Assembly (NCBI GenBank): GCA_051294375.1 | Contig: CM119267.1 | Location: 16,669,637-16,733,636 of the forward strand | Direction of reading: 5' to 3' | Length of the DNA stretch: 64,000 bases | Origin: Paraspadella gotoi | Taxonomy: Eukaryota > Chaetognatha | Shown here: piece by piece, positions 1 to 11,436 of the stretch | Layout: each line of letters starts with the position of its first letter | Position numbering within the stretch: position 1 is the stretch's first letter | Translations under genes and position numbers: made by a program | The notes under the pieces: generated by a model | What the model was told of the DNA's origin: nothing | Databases searched by the model: none | What the model saw: only the letters and a program-made list of their open reading frames with translations

Positions 1-1133
1 CAAAACCTCTCGGAATCTCTTTTTAATCCCGCGACGTCATAAATAGTGAATGAAACGAGCTCCTGCTTCATCAAAGTTATCACAACAAATGGGATTTCAG
101 CATCTTTCATTTTTATTTGTTTACTCGTTTCTTTGTTCCGAGTCCTTTGCTTTTTTTCTATTTTATTTTTTTTGTTGTNNNNNNNNNNNNNNNNNNNNNN
201 NNNNNNNNNNNNNNNNNNNNNNNNNNNNNNNNNNNNNNNNNNNNNNNNNNNNNNNNNNNNNNNNNNNNNNNNNNNNNNNNNNNNNNNNNNNNNNNNNNNN
301 NNNNNNNNNNNNNNNNNNNNNNNNNNNNNNNNNNNNNNNNNNNNNNNNNNNNNNNNNNNNNNNNNNNNNNNNNNNNNNNNNNNNNNNNNNNNNNNNNNNN
401 NNNNNNNNNNNNNNNNNNNNTTCAGGTAGGAAAAAAAAGGGGGACGAAAATTCTTATTGGATTTCGTCTTTCGCTTATTTAATAATTCAAGCGCCGCCTC
501 GCCGCTCCCGCTGCCGCTCCCGCTGCCGCTGCCGCTCCCGCTCCCGCTACCGCTGCCGCTCCCGCTGCCGCTGCCGCTCCCGCTGCCGCCGAACCCCATT
601 TCGCGGTTTCCCTTTTTTATTCATCTTCTGACCGGAAACTTATTTTTCTTTCTCTTATTCTATTTATTTTGTTTTCGTATATTTCTTTCTTTATTTCTCT
701 CTTTCTATGTTTATTTCCTCCATAATTCATCTTCATTCTTTTTTTTTCTATTCCGTCATTCATGCAGCACGTTATCCAACCTTACCCTTGGAATACCTAA
801 ATCGTGATCCCTTCAACAACTACTTTCGGCAGCTCATGCTAAACGCGTCCCCTTTCCCTATCCGCCTCGTCAAAAAAAAAAAAAAAACACGAAAAACGAA
901 GCGCAAAAGATTCGGAATTCTCAAGAAAATGTCCGCCCGGAAGTGGCTTTACCTTTTGCGTGGGTTGTGCGCGCAGTTCATCCGGTCGTAACGATGTGCT
1001 TTCGCGCGAACATCGCTCGATTTAGCTTCGGATGAAATCGCTTCTTTTTTTCAATTTTATTTAGAACGAGAAACTTGAGTTACTTTTCCGTCGGAGCTTT
1101 TTTTTTAATATCCGGTTTTCTTGCGCTTACATT
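1..1133 (+). repeat. Direct duplication D1, shortened copy
   Basis: This segment matches 3118-4570 in the same order, from the 'aaaacctct...ttttaatcccgcg' start through the 'aacaaatgggatttca' block to the 'ttgcgcttaca' end. It lacks many single bases that the other copy has and carries a 242-N gap (179-420). The differences are almost all indels, not substitutions, so an error-rich or alternative-haplotype copy is more likely than an old duplication. No gene is supported. The open frames across it are disrupted in the other copy. Confidence 0.75.
495..592 (+). repeat. Imperfect CCGCTC/CCGCTG hexamer array
   Basis: About 16 imperfect hexamer units (CCGCTC, CCGCTG, CCGCTA). The matching part of the duplicate (about 3555-3665) holds a more degenerate form. 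Read in frame it gives Leu-Pro or Arg-Ser repeats, which are not evidence of coding. Confidence 0.85.
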
Positions 1134-1174
1134 NNNNNNNNNNNNNNNNNNNNNNNNNCGAGAGAGAGGAGATC

Positions 1175-1209
<35 letters not shown>

Positions 1210-2122
1210 CAGAGACGATAGACGACGAAGAAGACTCGAAGATTGCGCTCTTTGCGTGTTAAAGGAGGAAGGATGTCGAGGCTGGAGGAGAAGAGAGAGA
1301 AACGGCGCTAGAGAGATTGACGCGACGGAGAGAGGGAGAGAGAGCAGAGACATGCCGGAAATAAGATTTGATTGTCATGAGAGCTGAGATCGAAAACCGC
1401 GCATTAACGATTGCGCCGGCAGGGGTTTCATCTGTCGAACGTTGGGCAACACGACATTTTCTCCCGGCCATCGCCGTTTTAACGACTGACTTGTTCCATT
1501 TGTACAAATCCGTCTCGGGATAAGATTTTAGGAAGCGTATCGAAACTTAAAAGAGGCTGCGCTTCCGCGTCGCGCCCATATTTAAACGTTCAACGATAAA
1601 AGAAAAATAAAACAAAAAGGAAAAATATGGGGAATGTTTGGAATAAAGAAAAATGTAAAAATGTTGGATATAAGGCGGTTTGACGAGGCTGTGGCGTTAT
1701 TAAAGCGGACGACAGTTCAGAATCGAGGAATTTAAAGACGAAATTATTACAATAATTATTTTTGAAAAGATTGTAAGTTTTTTAAAACAGCCATAATTTG
1801 TTCTCATAACCAGGAGTGCCTATCGCGGAAATTACTAACATAGTGAACTATGCACCAAATTTACTATAAAAAAGTTAGTACAGAATTTATGGATTTGAAT
1901 TGAATATTATTAGGAATATTAATTTTTTTCTTTTTTCAGTTAGAAACGTGAAGAGACTTTCTGTTTCGTAGAGCTTTTCGTGACGGAGGAAAATTATCCG
2001 TCTTCTCCATATTTTCTTGAAAACTCAATTTAAAAATAACGCTGATTTTAAAAATTAGTTTAAATTGTTATAAACAATATTTGAGCCGGTTTCGCTTCCT
2101 TCCTTCCTTCCTTCCTTTCTTC

Positions 2123-2177
<55 letters not shown>

Positions 2178-2340
2178 TTACTTTCTTTTTTTCTTTCTCT
2201 TGAAATCCTTTTTTTTCCCCTCTCTCTATTTTTTTCTAGCTTTCAATAGTTTCTTTCTGTCCAATACTTTCTTTAGATTATTTTCGTCGAGTGGATTCTC
2301 GCTCTATACTATTTAATTCCGTCGCCGACGACCACTACCG
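1134..2340. other. Spacer with 25-N gap, GA tract and CTTT array
   Basis: No gene was seen. The stretch begins with a gap of exactly 25 N (1134-1158), followed by GA-rich sequence to about 1360. Unique AT-rich DNA follows, and a CTTC/CTTT array occupies 2096-2178. Confidence 0.6.
2096..2178 (+). repeat. (CTTC)n/(CTTT)n microsatellite
   Basis: Tetranucleotide array beginning with CTTC units and changing to CTTT units. The same two-part structure appears at 50674-50832. Confidence 0.9.
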
Positions 2341-3117
2341 CGATTGAATCTCATCTCATTTTCGGCGCCATACCATCCCCCCCCCCCCCCCCTCCCATGC
2401 TCTTCTTCTTTTAAGTCCATCCTGCCAGATTTACCACCCCCCTTTATCCACCCCTTCCCTAACCACGACCTCCCCCCCTATTACCCCACCCTTAACTCCC
2501 TCCCGCTCCGCTATCGACCGCCCCGTCGGAAGGAACTTCCATATCACGTGTAACCGATTTCCTTCTAGGAGAAAATCTTCTCTTTCCCTGCCCGCCTTGC
2601 AAATTTCTCCAGTTAAATCTAGTCCCTTTTATTTGACCATATGCGGATATACAAAGATCTGCAATTATAATTGTGTGAGCAAGAAGCAGATCCATCCGGG
2701 CGAAAGGAGCTTTTTTCTCATCTACTTTTTAATGTCCTCTCAGTTCGGAACAAACAATTAAAAAATTCTTTATGGGAACACCCAATAACCGACTCAGGCA
2801 TTACCTATTCTGAGGAAAAATCTTCTTCGGCTTGTATTTACAACCCCCTAGCTTCTTCAGAAGGAATATCGGTCCTCTTTACGAGATAACCGGTGCTTAT
2901 GGTTTCCCCGATATTTCCTGCATCGAACCCCCGCTTCCGTTTCTTCCCCTCACTGGCAAGGCAAACGTAATATGTTTAATATGTATAATCACCCCTTGAA
3001 ACGTAATTCATTCTCCCCTCCGATTGCAAATATCAACCTTTTGGAATCCCTTCGATATGCCTTTGTCTTGCCCCCTATGATCCTCCACCAATTTAAAAAA
3101 CCCCTTCTTTCTCCCCT
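2341..3117. other. Spacer, pyrimidine-rich then mixed
   Basis: The first 200 bases are C-rich (poly-C at about 2377-2392, then CCT/CCC-rich sequence), followed by unremarkable unique sequence. Short frames here (up to 72 residues) show no protein-like composition and no splice context. Confidence 0.5.
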
Positions 3118-4102
3118 GGCAAAACCTCTCAGCGCAATCTTCTTTTTAATCCCGCGACGTTGCATAAAATAGTGACCACTGAAACGAGCCTCCTCTGCTC
3201 GATTCCAAAGTTATCACAACAAATGGGATTTCAGGCATCTTTTCATTTTTTCTATTTGTTTACTCGTTTTTTATTCCGCAGTTCCTTTGCTTTTTTTCTA
3301 TTTAATTTTTTTGTTGTCATATATTCTCGATTATATGCCTCTCCCTTCACAATCTTTGAAGTCTACCTCTCTCTTCTCCTTCCTCTCTCATCTCCCTCCC
3401 TCTCTTATTCCCTCTTCTCCTCTCCACTTCTCTCCCCCTCTCTGCCCTATTTCTCTCTCCCATGTTCAGTAGGAAAAAAAAAGGGGACGGGTTACCGAAA
3501 ATTCTTAATTGGATTCGTCCTTTCGCTTATTTAATAATTCAAAAGCGTCCGCCTCGCCGCTTGCCGCGTGTCCGCGTTTGCGCTGGTACCCGCTGCCGCC
3601 GCTCCCCCGCCTCCCATTGACTGCTTGCCGCTCCGCCGCTCCCGGCTGCCGCTCCCGCTGCCGCTCGAACCCCCATTTTTTCGCCGGGGGTTTCCCTTTA
3701 TTTCTATCTTTCTGGACCCGGAAAGCTTATTTTTCATCTTCTCTTATTCCTATTTATTTTTGTTTCGGTATATTCTTTTCTTTATTTTCTCTCATTTCTA
3801 TATGTTTATATTTTTCCTCCATTTAATTCATCTTCATGCTTTTTTTTCTCTTCATTTCCCGCTCATTCATGCAGCGCAGGCGTTATCCAACGCTTTACCC
3901 TTGGAAATACCTAAATCTGTTGATCCCCTTCACACAACTACTTTCCGGCTAGCTCATGCCTAAACGCGCACCCGGGGGGGGCGGGGAGCTCTCCGCCCTC
4001 CTCATCCCCCATAGATCTCGCCTCCCCTACGTCCTCCTTGCCATCAGTTTCTTTTTCCCCCCCCCCCGCCCACCCCCCCCCCCTCCCCACCCTTTTTTTT
4101 TC

Positions 4103-4137
<35 letters not shown>

Positions 4138-4570
4138 TTTTCCCCCCCCCCCCCCCCGCCTGTTTTCTCTGGTTCTAAATCCTGTTGCTCTTTCTCGATT
4201 TCCGCCCCCTCGTCAAAAAAAAAAAAAAAAAAAAAAAAAAATAAAAACCACGGGAAAACAAAAACCCCCCGGGGATAGCGGCGCAAAAGATTCGGAAATT
4301 CCTCAAGAAAAATGTCCGCCCGGTAAGTTGGGCTTACCTTTTGCGTATAGACGGTGTTGATAGCCGCCGTCCAGTGTCATCCCGGTTACCGTAACGTAGT
4401 GCTCTTCCGCATTCAGGCTGCGAACATCGCCTCGATTAGCCTTCGTATCGAAATCGCTTACTTTTTTACAATTTTAATATTTTAGAACGGGAGAAACTTG
4501 AGATTTACATTTTCTCGGTCGGAGCTTCTGTATTCTTTAATGATCCGTGTTTCTTTGCGCTTACACTTTA
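3118..4570 (+). repeat. Direct duplication D1, fuller copy
   Basis: Longer counterpart of 1-1133. It contains poly-C, poly-T and poly-A runs (4058-4240) that are absent or shorter in the first copy. The shared non-repetitive blocks are nearly identical apart from indels. No gene is supported. Confidence 0.75.
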
Positions 4571-5117
4571 AATAAATAAAAATATATTCTTTCTTAGTTT
4601 AAAATATCTAAATAAAGTAAAATAGATACAAACGTTCTATTCACTTCTCACTCTCTCTCATTTCACTCACTCTCTCTCTCATCTGCTCCTCTCTCTCTCT
4701 CTGCTCTCTCTCTTCTACTCTACTCTCTCTTCCACTTCTCTCTCTCTCTCTCTCTCCTATCTCTCTCTCTCTCTCAAGAGTTCAAACCCATGAAAACCGA
4801 ACGACTTTTCTGTCGAGTCTTTTCCGCTCCGCTTTAATTTTTCACGAGGAACCGTGATTATTTAATTACTCACAGGGACATCGACGCCTCGACCGATCTT
4901 CCTTTCACATTTCCGTGTTTTCATCGTTTTTCCCTCCCTTCCCGCCCCCCCCCGGTTTTTATACCTTTTCCACCTAATTTTCACGCCATTTTTACGCGCC
5001 TTTTTTTTTTTACCCCCGCCAGTGTCTCGGGGTCGTTAAGGGAGCGAAATTTTCGCCTCGACTCGGGGCCCCGGCGCCCCGTTTTTTTTTTTTTCTGATC
5101 CCTCCTCGGGTGCTCAC
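4571..5117. other. Spacer with broken CT microsatellite
   Basis: An interrupted (CT)n tract occupies about 4640-4780. It is followed by pyrimidine- and C-rich sequence. No coding signal was seen. Confidence 0.6.
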
Positions 5118-5145
5118 CTAACCTCCGCCGCAACACCTTCTTCCC

Positions 5146-6327
5146 ATGCCACTTTTTCTTTCATTATCCACCCAGTCTTCCCCCGCCATGCGATTTCCCT
5201 CATTCCTATTAAACCTCCCTCGCTTTAAACCTTCCCCGCTACAATCCTTTCCTCTTCTCTCTCGCCTATTCCTCCCAGGCCACACCACTTTCCCATGCCC
5301 ACTCTCTCGTCTCCCCTTCCCCTTTTCCTGTCCAGCTTTCTCCTCGCCACACCCCTCGTCCACACCCCCCTTCCATGCAATCCTTCGTCTTTCGATGCGA
5401 GTTCCTTCTCCCTTCTTTCTCGTGCCAATCCTCCCCGTTCCCTTCCCCCTTGGCCCCTTTATTCCTTCCCCCCCCCCCCCCCACCCCCCCGCCGCGCCAT
5501 TTTCTCGCGCGCTTATTTCGACTAGTCTCGTCTTCTCGGTCTACCTGCTGCGTTTTTCGCCCCTTCGACTTGACTCTGCTACGTGGTCTTCCGTTGGCTT
5601 CGCTTTTATTCTCGACTTTATGCTCCTTTGCGGGTCCCCCTACTTTTTTTTTAACGTAGTACCTCGGAGAGTTTTCTGTGAACGGAGGCGGCCGCTTTTT
5701 TTCTCACCAAAATTCTTTCAAACATCATTGGATTGGATTGGATCCGCATTGCAGACACAGCAAATCGGCACCGCATCTTATTGTAAATTGGAACTGCGCC
5801 TTACGCGCTGCGGAGCCCGTTGGCTCCGCGAGAACGGCGATTTCTCCGAGGAAGGTTCTCCGCCTGAGAGAATTCCAAAAGGAACGAAATATCATTCGCA
5901 CCTCGTACTTTTTTTTATTTTCCCTTTTTTACGATTTTTTTTTTTCGTTTCGACTTTTCCGAAAAAAACCGCGGGAGGCCGACGCCGCCGCGCCGCCGCC
6001 GCCGCCGAAGCAGCCGCCGAAGCAGCCGCCGACGCCCGAGGATCTTTTTCCGATTTCTCTCTTCCATATCCAGATTTTTGGCGTCTAGTTTTATGCGGTG
6101 GCGGTGGCGGCGGCGGTGGCGGCGGTTTTGGCGTCCTTTCTTCGGCTGCGATGCCAGAGTTACCAGCTGTAGCTTTGCCAGCATCGATAACGGCAGCAAA
6201 CAGCAAAACAGCAAGTAGCCGTAAGGAAAACGTTTCGGTCGGAAATGGCAATTGCGGTACCAAAGCCATTTTCGGCGTCCAGCGCACAATATCTAGGGAG
6301 AGCGGGTGGGAGGGAGCGGATGAATAA
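5146..6327 (+). CDS. Long low-complexity open frame, doubtful
   Basis: This 393-residue frame is the longest in the window. Most of it is unconvincing: a Ser/Phe/Pro/Leu-rich first half from pyrimidine-rich DNA, a long Phe run, then Ala-rich (GCC repeats) and Gly-rich (GGC/GGT repeats, 6095-6125) stretches. The last 60 residues, from MPELPAV near 6151, look more protein-like. The opposite strand is open over the same interval, which is common in GC-rich repeat DNA. No splice site or promoter decides between strands. Conservation or RNA support is absent, so a non-coding GC-rich island is at least as likely. Confidence 0.15.
   Translation: MPLFLSLSTQSSPAMRFPSFLLNLPRFKPSPLQSFPLLSRLFLPGHTTFPCPLSRLPFPFSCPAFSSPHPSSTPPFHAILRLSMRVPSPFFLVPILPVPFPLGPFIPSPPPPHPPAAPFSRALISTSLVFSVYLLRFSPLRLDSATWSSVGFAFILDFMLLCGSPYFFFNVVPRRVFCERRRPLFFSPKFFQTSLDWIGSALQTQQIGTASYCKLELRLTRCGARWLRENGDFSEEGSPPERIPKGTKYHSHLVLFFIFPFLRFFFFVSTFPKKTAGGRRRRAAAAAEAAAEAAADARGSFSDFSLPYPDFWRLVLCGGGGGGGGGGFGVLSSAAMPELPAVALPASITAANSKTASSRKENVSVGNGNCGTKAIFGVQRTISRESGWEGADE
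5892..6269 (-). CDS. Possible signal-peptide first exon, unidentified
   Basis: Starting at the ATG at 6269-6267, which has a favourable context (AAAATGG), the frame begins MALVPQLPF. A hydrophobic stretch follows (LRLLAVLLFAAVIDAG) ending near small residues, which resembles a secretory signal peptide. A proline run encoded by CCG/CCA repeats comes next, then a basic region and an alanine run encoded by GGC/GCT repeats. It would make a secreted or membrane protein if real. The frame extends upstream past this ATG to 6353, and a CTAG acceptor-like site lies just before the ATG. The opposite strand is also open and the downstream half is pure repeat, so the call is weak. Confidence 0.22.
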   Translation of the reverse strand: MALVPQLPFPTETFSLRLLAVLLFAAVIDAGKATAGNSGIAAEERTPKPPPPPPPPPPHKTRRQKSGYGREKSEKDPRASAAASAAASAAAAARRRRPPAVFFGKVETKKKNRKKGKIKKSTRCE

Positions 6328-7205
6328 CTTTTTCCCCCGTTTCCAGGATACAATTTTTTCGGTTACTTCGCATCCCTTCTCCCGACTTCATTCGAAAATA
6401 GCGCCTCGAGACCGCCAAGGCTCGCATATTTCTAAAGCACCTTCAAACTTTTTTTACTTTTTCTTTTACTTGTTCTCCCGCCAAAAGAATAAAAAGCCCC
6501 CATATCTTTCGTCGAGCTATTTCCGGCGGAAAGGTTTCGTCTTAACTTTTTTTTTCCTAGCGACATCCAATCGAAAAAAGGATTCTTTTTTTTCATCTCG
6601 TACCTCCTCGTCGCATCTGATATCATCTGATATTTTCTATCCAATAATTTTCGAATGTCATTCCTTGTCGTCCCTTTTAATCTCATTTAATCCCTTCTTG
6701 TCCTATTTCATGGGTTCTCATCGCTTTTGATCTAATCCCATCTTATCCCATTTCTCTCATCTCAAACCTTTTCATCTCGTCCTTTTTTCATCCGATACTT
6801 TTGGCACCTCATTCCTTGTCGTCCCTTTTAATCTAATTTAATCCTTTCTTGTCCCATAACATGAGTTCTCATCGCTTTTCATCTTAGCTTTTCCTTATTT
6901 TTTATTTACTGTGTCCCCCCTCCCAGAAAAACCCCGTCTCTTTGGCTTTTCGCGTTTCTTAATATTCACAGTTTCGTCGTTCGTAGGAATAAGAAGCCTT
7001 TTTTTCAGCCCACGCCGTTAAATAGAACAGAGTAAAAAAAAAAAATTTCTTCTTTCTTTCTTTCTTCTTTTCTTTTTTCAGTTTCTTTTTCTTTCTTTCT
7101 TCTTTCTTCTTTCCTTCTTTCCGTTTTCTCTCCGACCTCTCTCTTCACCTCTTCTTTCCATCTCTTGAGAGGCCGCTGCACAAAAACCGTCCTTCGCCTC
7201 CCGCC
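6328..7205. other. Spacer with repeated CATCT/TTTAAT motifs
   Basis: No gene was seen. The block 6600-6890 contains loose repeats of 'cattccttgtcgtccctttt' and 'ctcatcgcttttgat', present about twice about 170 bases apart (6660 and 6810). CTTT-rich sequence follows at 7050-7120. Confidence 0.5.
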
Positions 7206-7692
7206 ATGATGGTAACCATGGCGACCGTGGCAACCCGTCGGCTAGGCAAACCATTTCTTTTCTTCGCTGGCTCAACTTTTTCCCAGCTCTCTTTGTCTAT
7301 TATTGTTTATGACAAAACACGATTTGTTTCTCTCTCTCGTTTCATCTTTTCATCGTCAAAGCTTCATCATTTCTTTCTTTCTTTTTTTTTTTCTTATTTA
7401 GATATCGATTTTGCTGACATTTTTTGTTGACGATTGATGTGCTTCTCGTGTCCAGTTTTTTTTGATGAACCTTTTTTTTAACATACCCGCTCTGTAACGA
7501 TAATCNNNNNNNNNNNNNNNNNNNNNNNNNAAAAAAAAGAAAGAAAGAAAATGATGAAGCTTGACGATGAAAAGATGAAAGCGAGAGGAGAAACAAAATC
7601 GTGTTTTTGTCCATAAACAATAATAAGAAAAAGAGAGCTGGGAAAAAGTTGAGAGGCGAAGAAAAAGAAATGGTTGCCTAGCCACGGTTGCC
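7206..7692. repeat. Inverted duplication D2 around a 25-N gap
   Basis: Sequence 7206-7399 ('ggcaacccgtcggctaggca' through 'cttcatcatttctttc') reappears as its reverse complement at 7531-7692. The arms are separated by about 105 bases and a gap of exactly 25 N (7506-7530). A second gap (7693-7865) follows the inverted arm. Differences are mostly single-base indels. The geometry fits a fold-back read or a misjoined contig end. Confidence 0.75.
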
Positions 7693-7865
7693 NNNNNNNN
7701 NNNNNNNNNNNNNNNNNNNNNNNNNNNNNNNNNNNNNNNNNNNNNNNNNNNNNNNNNNNNNNNNNNNNNNNNNNNNNNNNNNNNNNNNNNNNNNNNNNNN
7801 NNNNNNNNNNNNNNNNNNNNNNNNNNNNNNNNNNNNNNNNNNNNNNNNNNNNNNNNNNNNNNNNN

Positions 7866-8708
7866 AAAAAAAGAAGGAAAGAAGGAAAGAAAGAAGGAAA
7901 GAGAGGGAAAAAAATCGACCAATGAAACCTGCGAAGAGACAAAAAAAAAAGATACTGATGAAAAGAATCTCAGCTGCTGAGTCGAAAAAGAAGAAGATGC
8001 CGAACCTTTGCCCCTCCTTCTACCCCCCCTCCCCCCCGCGATCCTCGACCCCCCTTCCATCTTAATCCATCCCGCCCCCTCGCTCCCCTCCACTCCCCCC
8101 TTTCTCCGATTTCGACGTTTTTTTTTTCATTTAGGCTTTTTCCATTGTCTGGGTTTGATCGTACACGCAATAGAAACTGCGCGCGCCGCGCACGTAACGG
8201 CGCCTTTACAAGTTTCTTTTCCAATTTGTTTTCTTTTAGTTTATAAAAGTAAACGGTATGTACTATGTACGGTATTTTGTACGTACAAACATAAATAGTA
8301 TAACCTCCGAAGGAGTGCAGATATAGCTCTTCTCTTTCTTCTCTCCTCTGCTCTCGTCTCTCTCTCGTCTCTCCTCTCTGCTCGTCTCTCTCTCTGCTTC
8401 TCTCATCTCTCTCTCTCTCTCTCATCTCTCGTCTCATCGTCTTTTTTTATTCCCCCAAATTGAGTAAAAAACTCATTTCCTTTCATTTTCCTTCAATTTC
8501 CCTTTTTCCAAAATTTAACAGAAGAGAAATGAGAAAATAGGAAAGGCGAACTCTCGGCTCTACTCGAAAATCAAATTTAACTAAACATTAAAATATTTTG
8601 AATTTTTATTTCTTTGCGGTTATTATCTCTGCGATTAATAGGTTTAAAAAATACAGAGAGTAGAACAATTGTTATTTACAACTTCCAACCCCATTTCCAA
8701 AAACTCAC
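7866..8708. other. Region downstream of exon 4 of the minus-strand gene
   Basis: By the orientation of the gene at 8709-14751 this is intron following the donor at 8708-8707. It holds GAAA-rich sequence (7866-7905), C-rich sequence (8010-8100) and a broken CT tract (8325-8430). No further exon with the required phase was recognised down to position 1, so the gene's 3' end is not in view. Confidence 0.45.
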
Positions 8709-9332
8709 CTTCATCCCTTCCAGCGACTCCGAATCTGCCGGCAGCGCCGCCGACGACGCCGCCTACGCCGGTCGATTCCATCTCGATGTCCGAACATTCC
8801 ATCGACTTGGACGCCTCGTCGCCGGACGAGAGAGATCCTCTCGTCATTGATCTCTTGAAGGATGAGCGGCGTCCGTTGCGGCGCTGCGGATTCGGGGTGG
8901 CAGCGCCGCCGCCGCCGCCGCCGCGAGACTTGCGCGGCTTCGGCGTCGTCTGCTGCTGTGGCGTCGGAGCGGCGGCGGCGACGTTGACCAAGTTATTACC
9001 CATCGAGGAATCGGGAAGAACGGAAGAAGCTGCGAGGGTCGGATGCACTGTGGTAAGGGAGGGGTGAGCGCTGGACAAGGACGAACCGGGATGAAGCGAT
9101 CGACACACGTCGCCGTTGAGATGGGCGTGGCGCGATGGCGCGACGTGGCAGACGGCGGGACCGTGACAAGAGATCGCTTCGTGACACGAAGGCGGAGGGC
9201 GGGAAGTCAGAGGGAGGTCAAAGTCGCCGGCGGCGTCGCCGTTTAGGAGGAAGAGGGCGTTGAGGTGAGGGTTGACGGGGTTGTGGGGGTGGAGTGGGTG
9301 GTGGGGGTGGGGATGGCTGGAGAGGAGGTGGG
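8709..9332 (-). CDS. Exon 4 of the minus-strand gene
   Basis: 624 bases. The acceptor is CCCTCCTCTCAG|CC, chosen because it alone matches phase 1 from exon 3; a nearby CTCCAG site does not. The donor is GAAG|GTGAGTTT. The 207 codons begin with a His/Pro tract (HPHPHHPLHPHNPVNPH), then a less repetitive part with several Cys and His (PPPSCHEAISCHGPAVCHV). A Ser/Thr-rich stretch, a glycine run and a basic-then-acidic phospho-site-like segment (RRSSFKRSMTRGSLSSGDEA, SMECSDIEMES) follow. The Cys/His cluster might bind metal, but no known spacing was recognised. The RRSSFKRS motif fits a basophilic-kinase site by general consensus. Confidence 0.75.
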
Positions 9333-11387
9333 CTGAGAGGAGGGGTGGGGTAGATGGATTACTTTGAGTTTCGATTTATTTCTAGAAACTGTTTACAATT
9401 TTAATATTACAATATTACAATTTTAATTTGATATTTTTCTTATATTTCAAGAACATTCTTAAATTTCCATGACATGATTTCTCACTTTGCACCGATAGAG
9501 AAGTACCCTTGTCTTTTTTTTCCCCTGAGGACAAATTCCGAAGCCTTGATCCCCGAAGACCTTCAACGATTTCTAATCTCCTGAGATCTTTCGCTTTTTT
9601 TCTTCCGATTAACAAGATCTTTATTTCGATTTTCCAACATCTCTGTTGGACTCCTTTAAAGGCTTCTTATTTTCCAGATACGGCAGAAAGACCTTTATTC
9701 CATATACCCTTCGGTTCTTCTCTTTCTCCTGCCACGAAGGACTTCTACGCTTTGTTCTAATCCTCGAAAGACCCAAATATCGTCGCCTTCACCAATATTC
9801 CCGTTGTCTCGACGGTATTTAGTTTACGTTCACTGATCAGCGAGGTTGTTTCACGAATCGGGTCAATTCTCTCTCGGCGTCCTCACCTCGATTATCCGGC
9901 GCCGAGTCGATCGGCCGGACGACGCCGGAGAGAATCGCGGCGCCATCTTCGTCGTTGTTGTTGTCGTTGTCGAAGAGAGGATCCGAATTGGCGAGATTGT
10001 GCGAAAAGGCGGGGTTGAGGCTGCCGCGGCCGCCGCTGCTGCCGTGGCTGCCGCTTCCGTGGCTGCTGTGGCTGCTCTGACTTCCGTGGCTGCCGCCGTC
10101 GCCGAGGGGAAAGACGGGGTTTCGGGGGGCGGGCGGAGGAAGGATGGAAGGGGCTGGCATCGAGGATGGGGTGGAGGGTGGGAGAGATGAGGAGGGCGAG
10201 TGGGTGGGGGACGAAGCTACAAAAATGGAAAGAATTAGGAGATTACTTAAAAGGATTCGCAATGTTTTTCTCCGCTGAAAAATATTATTTTTTTCCCTCA
10301 CTATTCATTGTTTTATAGAGGGTCATCATCAATACGTATTCGATGTCATAAAAGGGGGGAAAAAATTATGATTTGAATAATGAACACATTCACGGGGAAA
10401 AAAATCTCGGCTGGTTTGTTGAAAAAAAAAGTTTCCATTGTCTTTTTTTTTATCTTTGATTATTTTTTGAAAGAGGCTTTCAGCGACATTTTTTTCCCTC
10501 GATAAACGATGAACAAGCGTGTTCTTGTTGTTGTTGTTGTTTTTTTATTTTAAAGGAAGATAAATTAATTCCCACTTTCGACAACGACGACGACGACGAC
10601 ATTTTCGCTCCAAGCGTAAAAATCAATTGCGAAAAGAAAGAAAGGCGTTGGTCTCGAACTCGGATGCTCTTTTTCTTCCACGTATTTCTTTATCTCTCCT
10701 TTTCTTTTCAAATTCCTTTTCCTTTTCCTTTTTCTCGTCTCCTTCTCTATTTAGTTTTTCTTTCTAATTTCGATCCTCTCTTCTCCACATCGTAATGTCA
10801 CTCGCCTCTTGTATAATTCACAACCAAAACTCACATCCTTCACCCCTCCTTTTTTTTTTCTCTCTTAATCATCTTCCTTCTCTTCCCTCCTCTTCCTCCT
10901 CCCTCTCCTCCTCCTTCCCGACTCGAATTAATCAAATGCACTTACTTTGTTTTTTGTTTGTTGTTTTCTTGTTTACGCCGACTCCGCAAGGGGCGCGCGG
11001 GTCGCCTTTCTCTTTTCCCGCTTTGTCGTCTTCTTCGTCGACGTCGTCGTCTTTGGAGCCGTCGTCCTCGCTTGGAGCGGCGTCGTCGGTCGGAAACCGG
11101 CGCGAAGTCACGCCGGAACGTGCCTGGGGAGGCGCCGGTCGCGTCGTCGCTCGCGGCGCAGGCTGCGGGGCCGGATGCGGCGCGGGAACCGGAAGAGACG
11201 TCGGTGGAGCGGATCTGAATCAATTCCGGAAGTCGAGGGTCAAAACCAGGAAATTGACGTGGATTGGAATCGACGACCTCGCCTACCCTCATGGGGAGAG
11301 AGAGAGAGAGGGAAGAGAGAGACGAGAGATGATAGAGAGAGGAGATGAGAGGAGAGAGATGAGGCGAGCAGGAGAGAGAGAGAGAGG

Positions 11388-11436
<49 letters not shown>

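Noticed and set aside
8669-9067. 132-residue plus-strand frame opposite exon 4
   Set aside because: It lacks splice signals, and the minus strand has matched donor and acceptor sites and phase continuity.
10942-11292. 116-residue Arg-rich minus-strand frame over exon 2
   Set aside because: Its arginine run is a frame-shifted reading of GAC/GTC repeats. The alternative frame fits the phases of the neighbouring exons and has ordinary composition.
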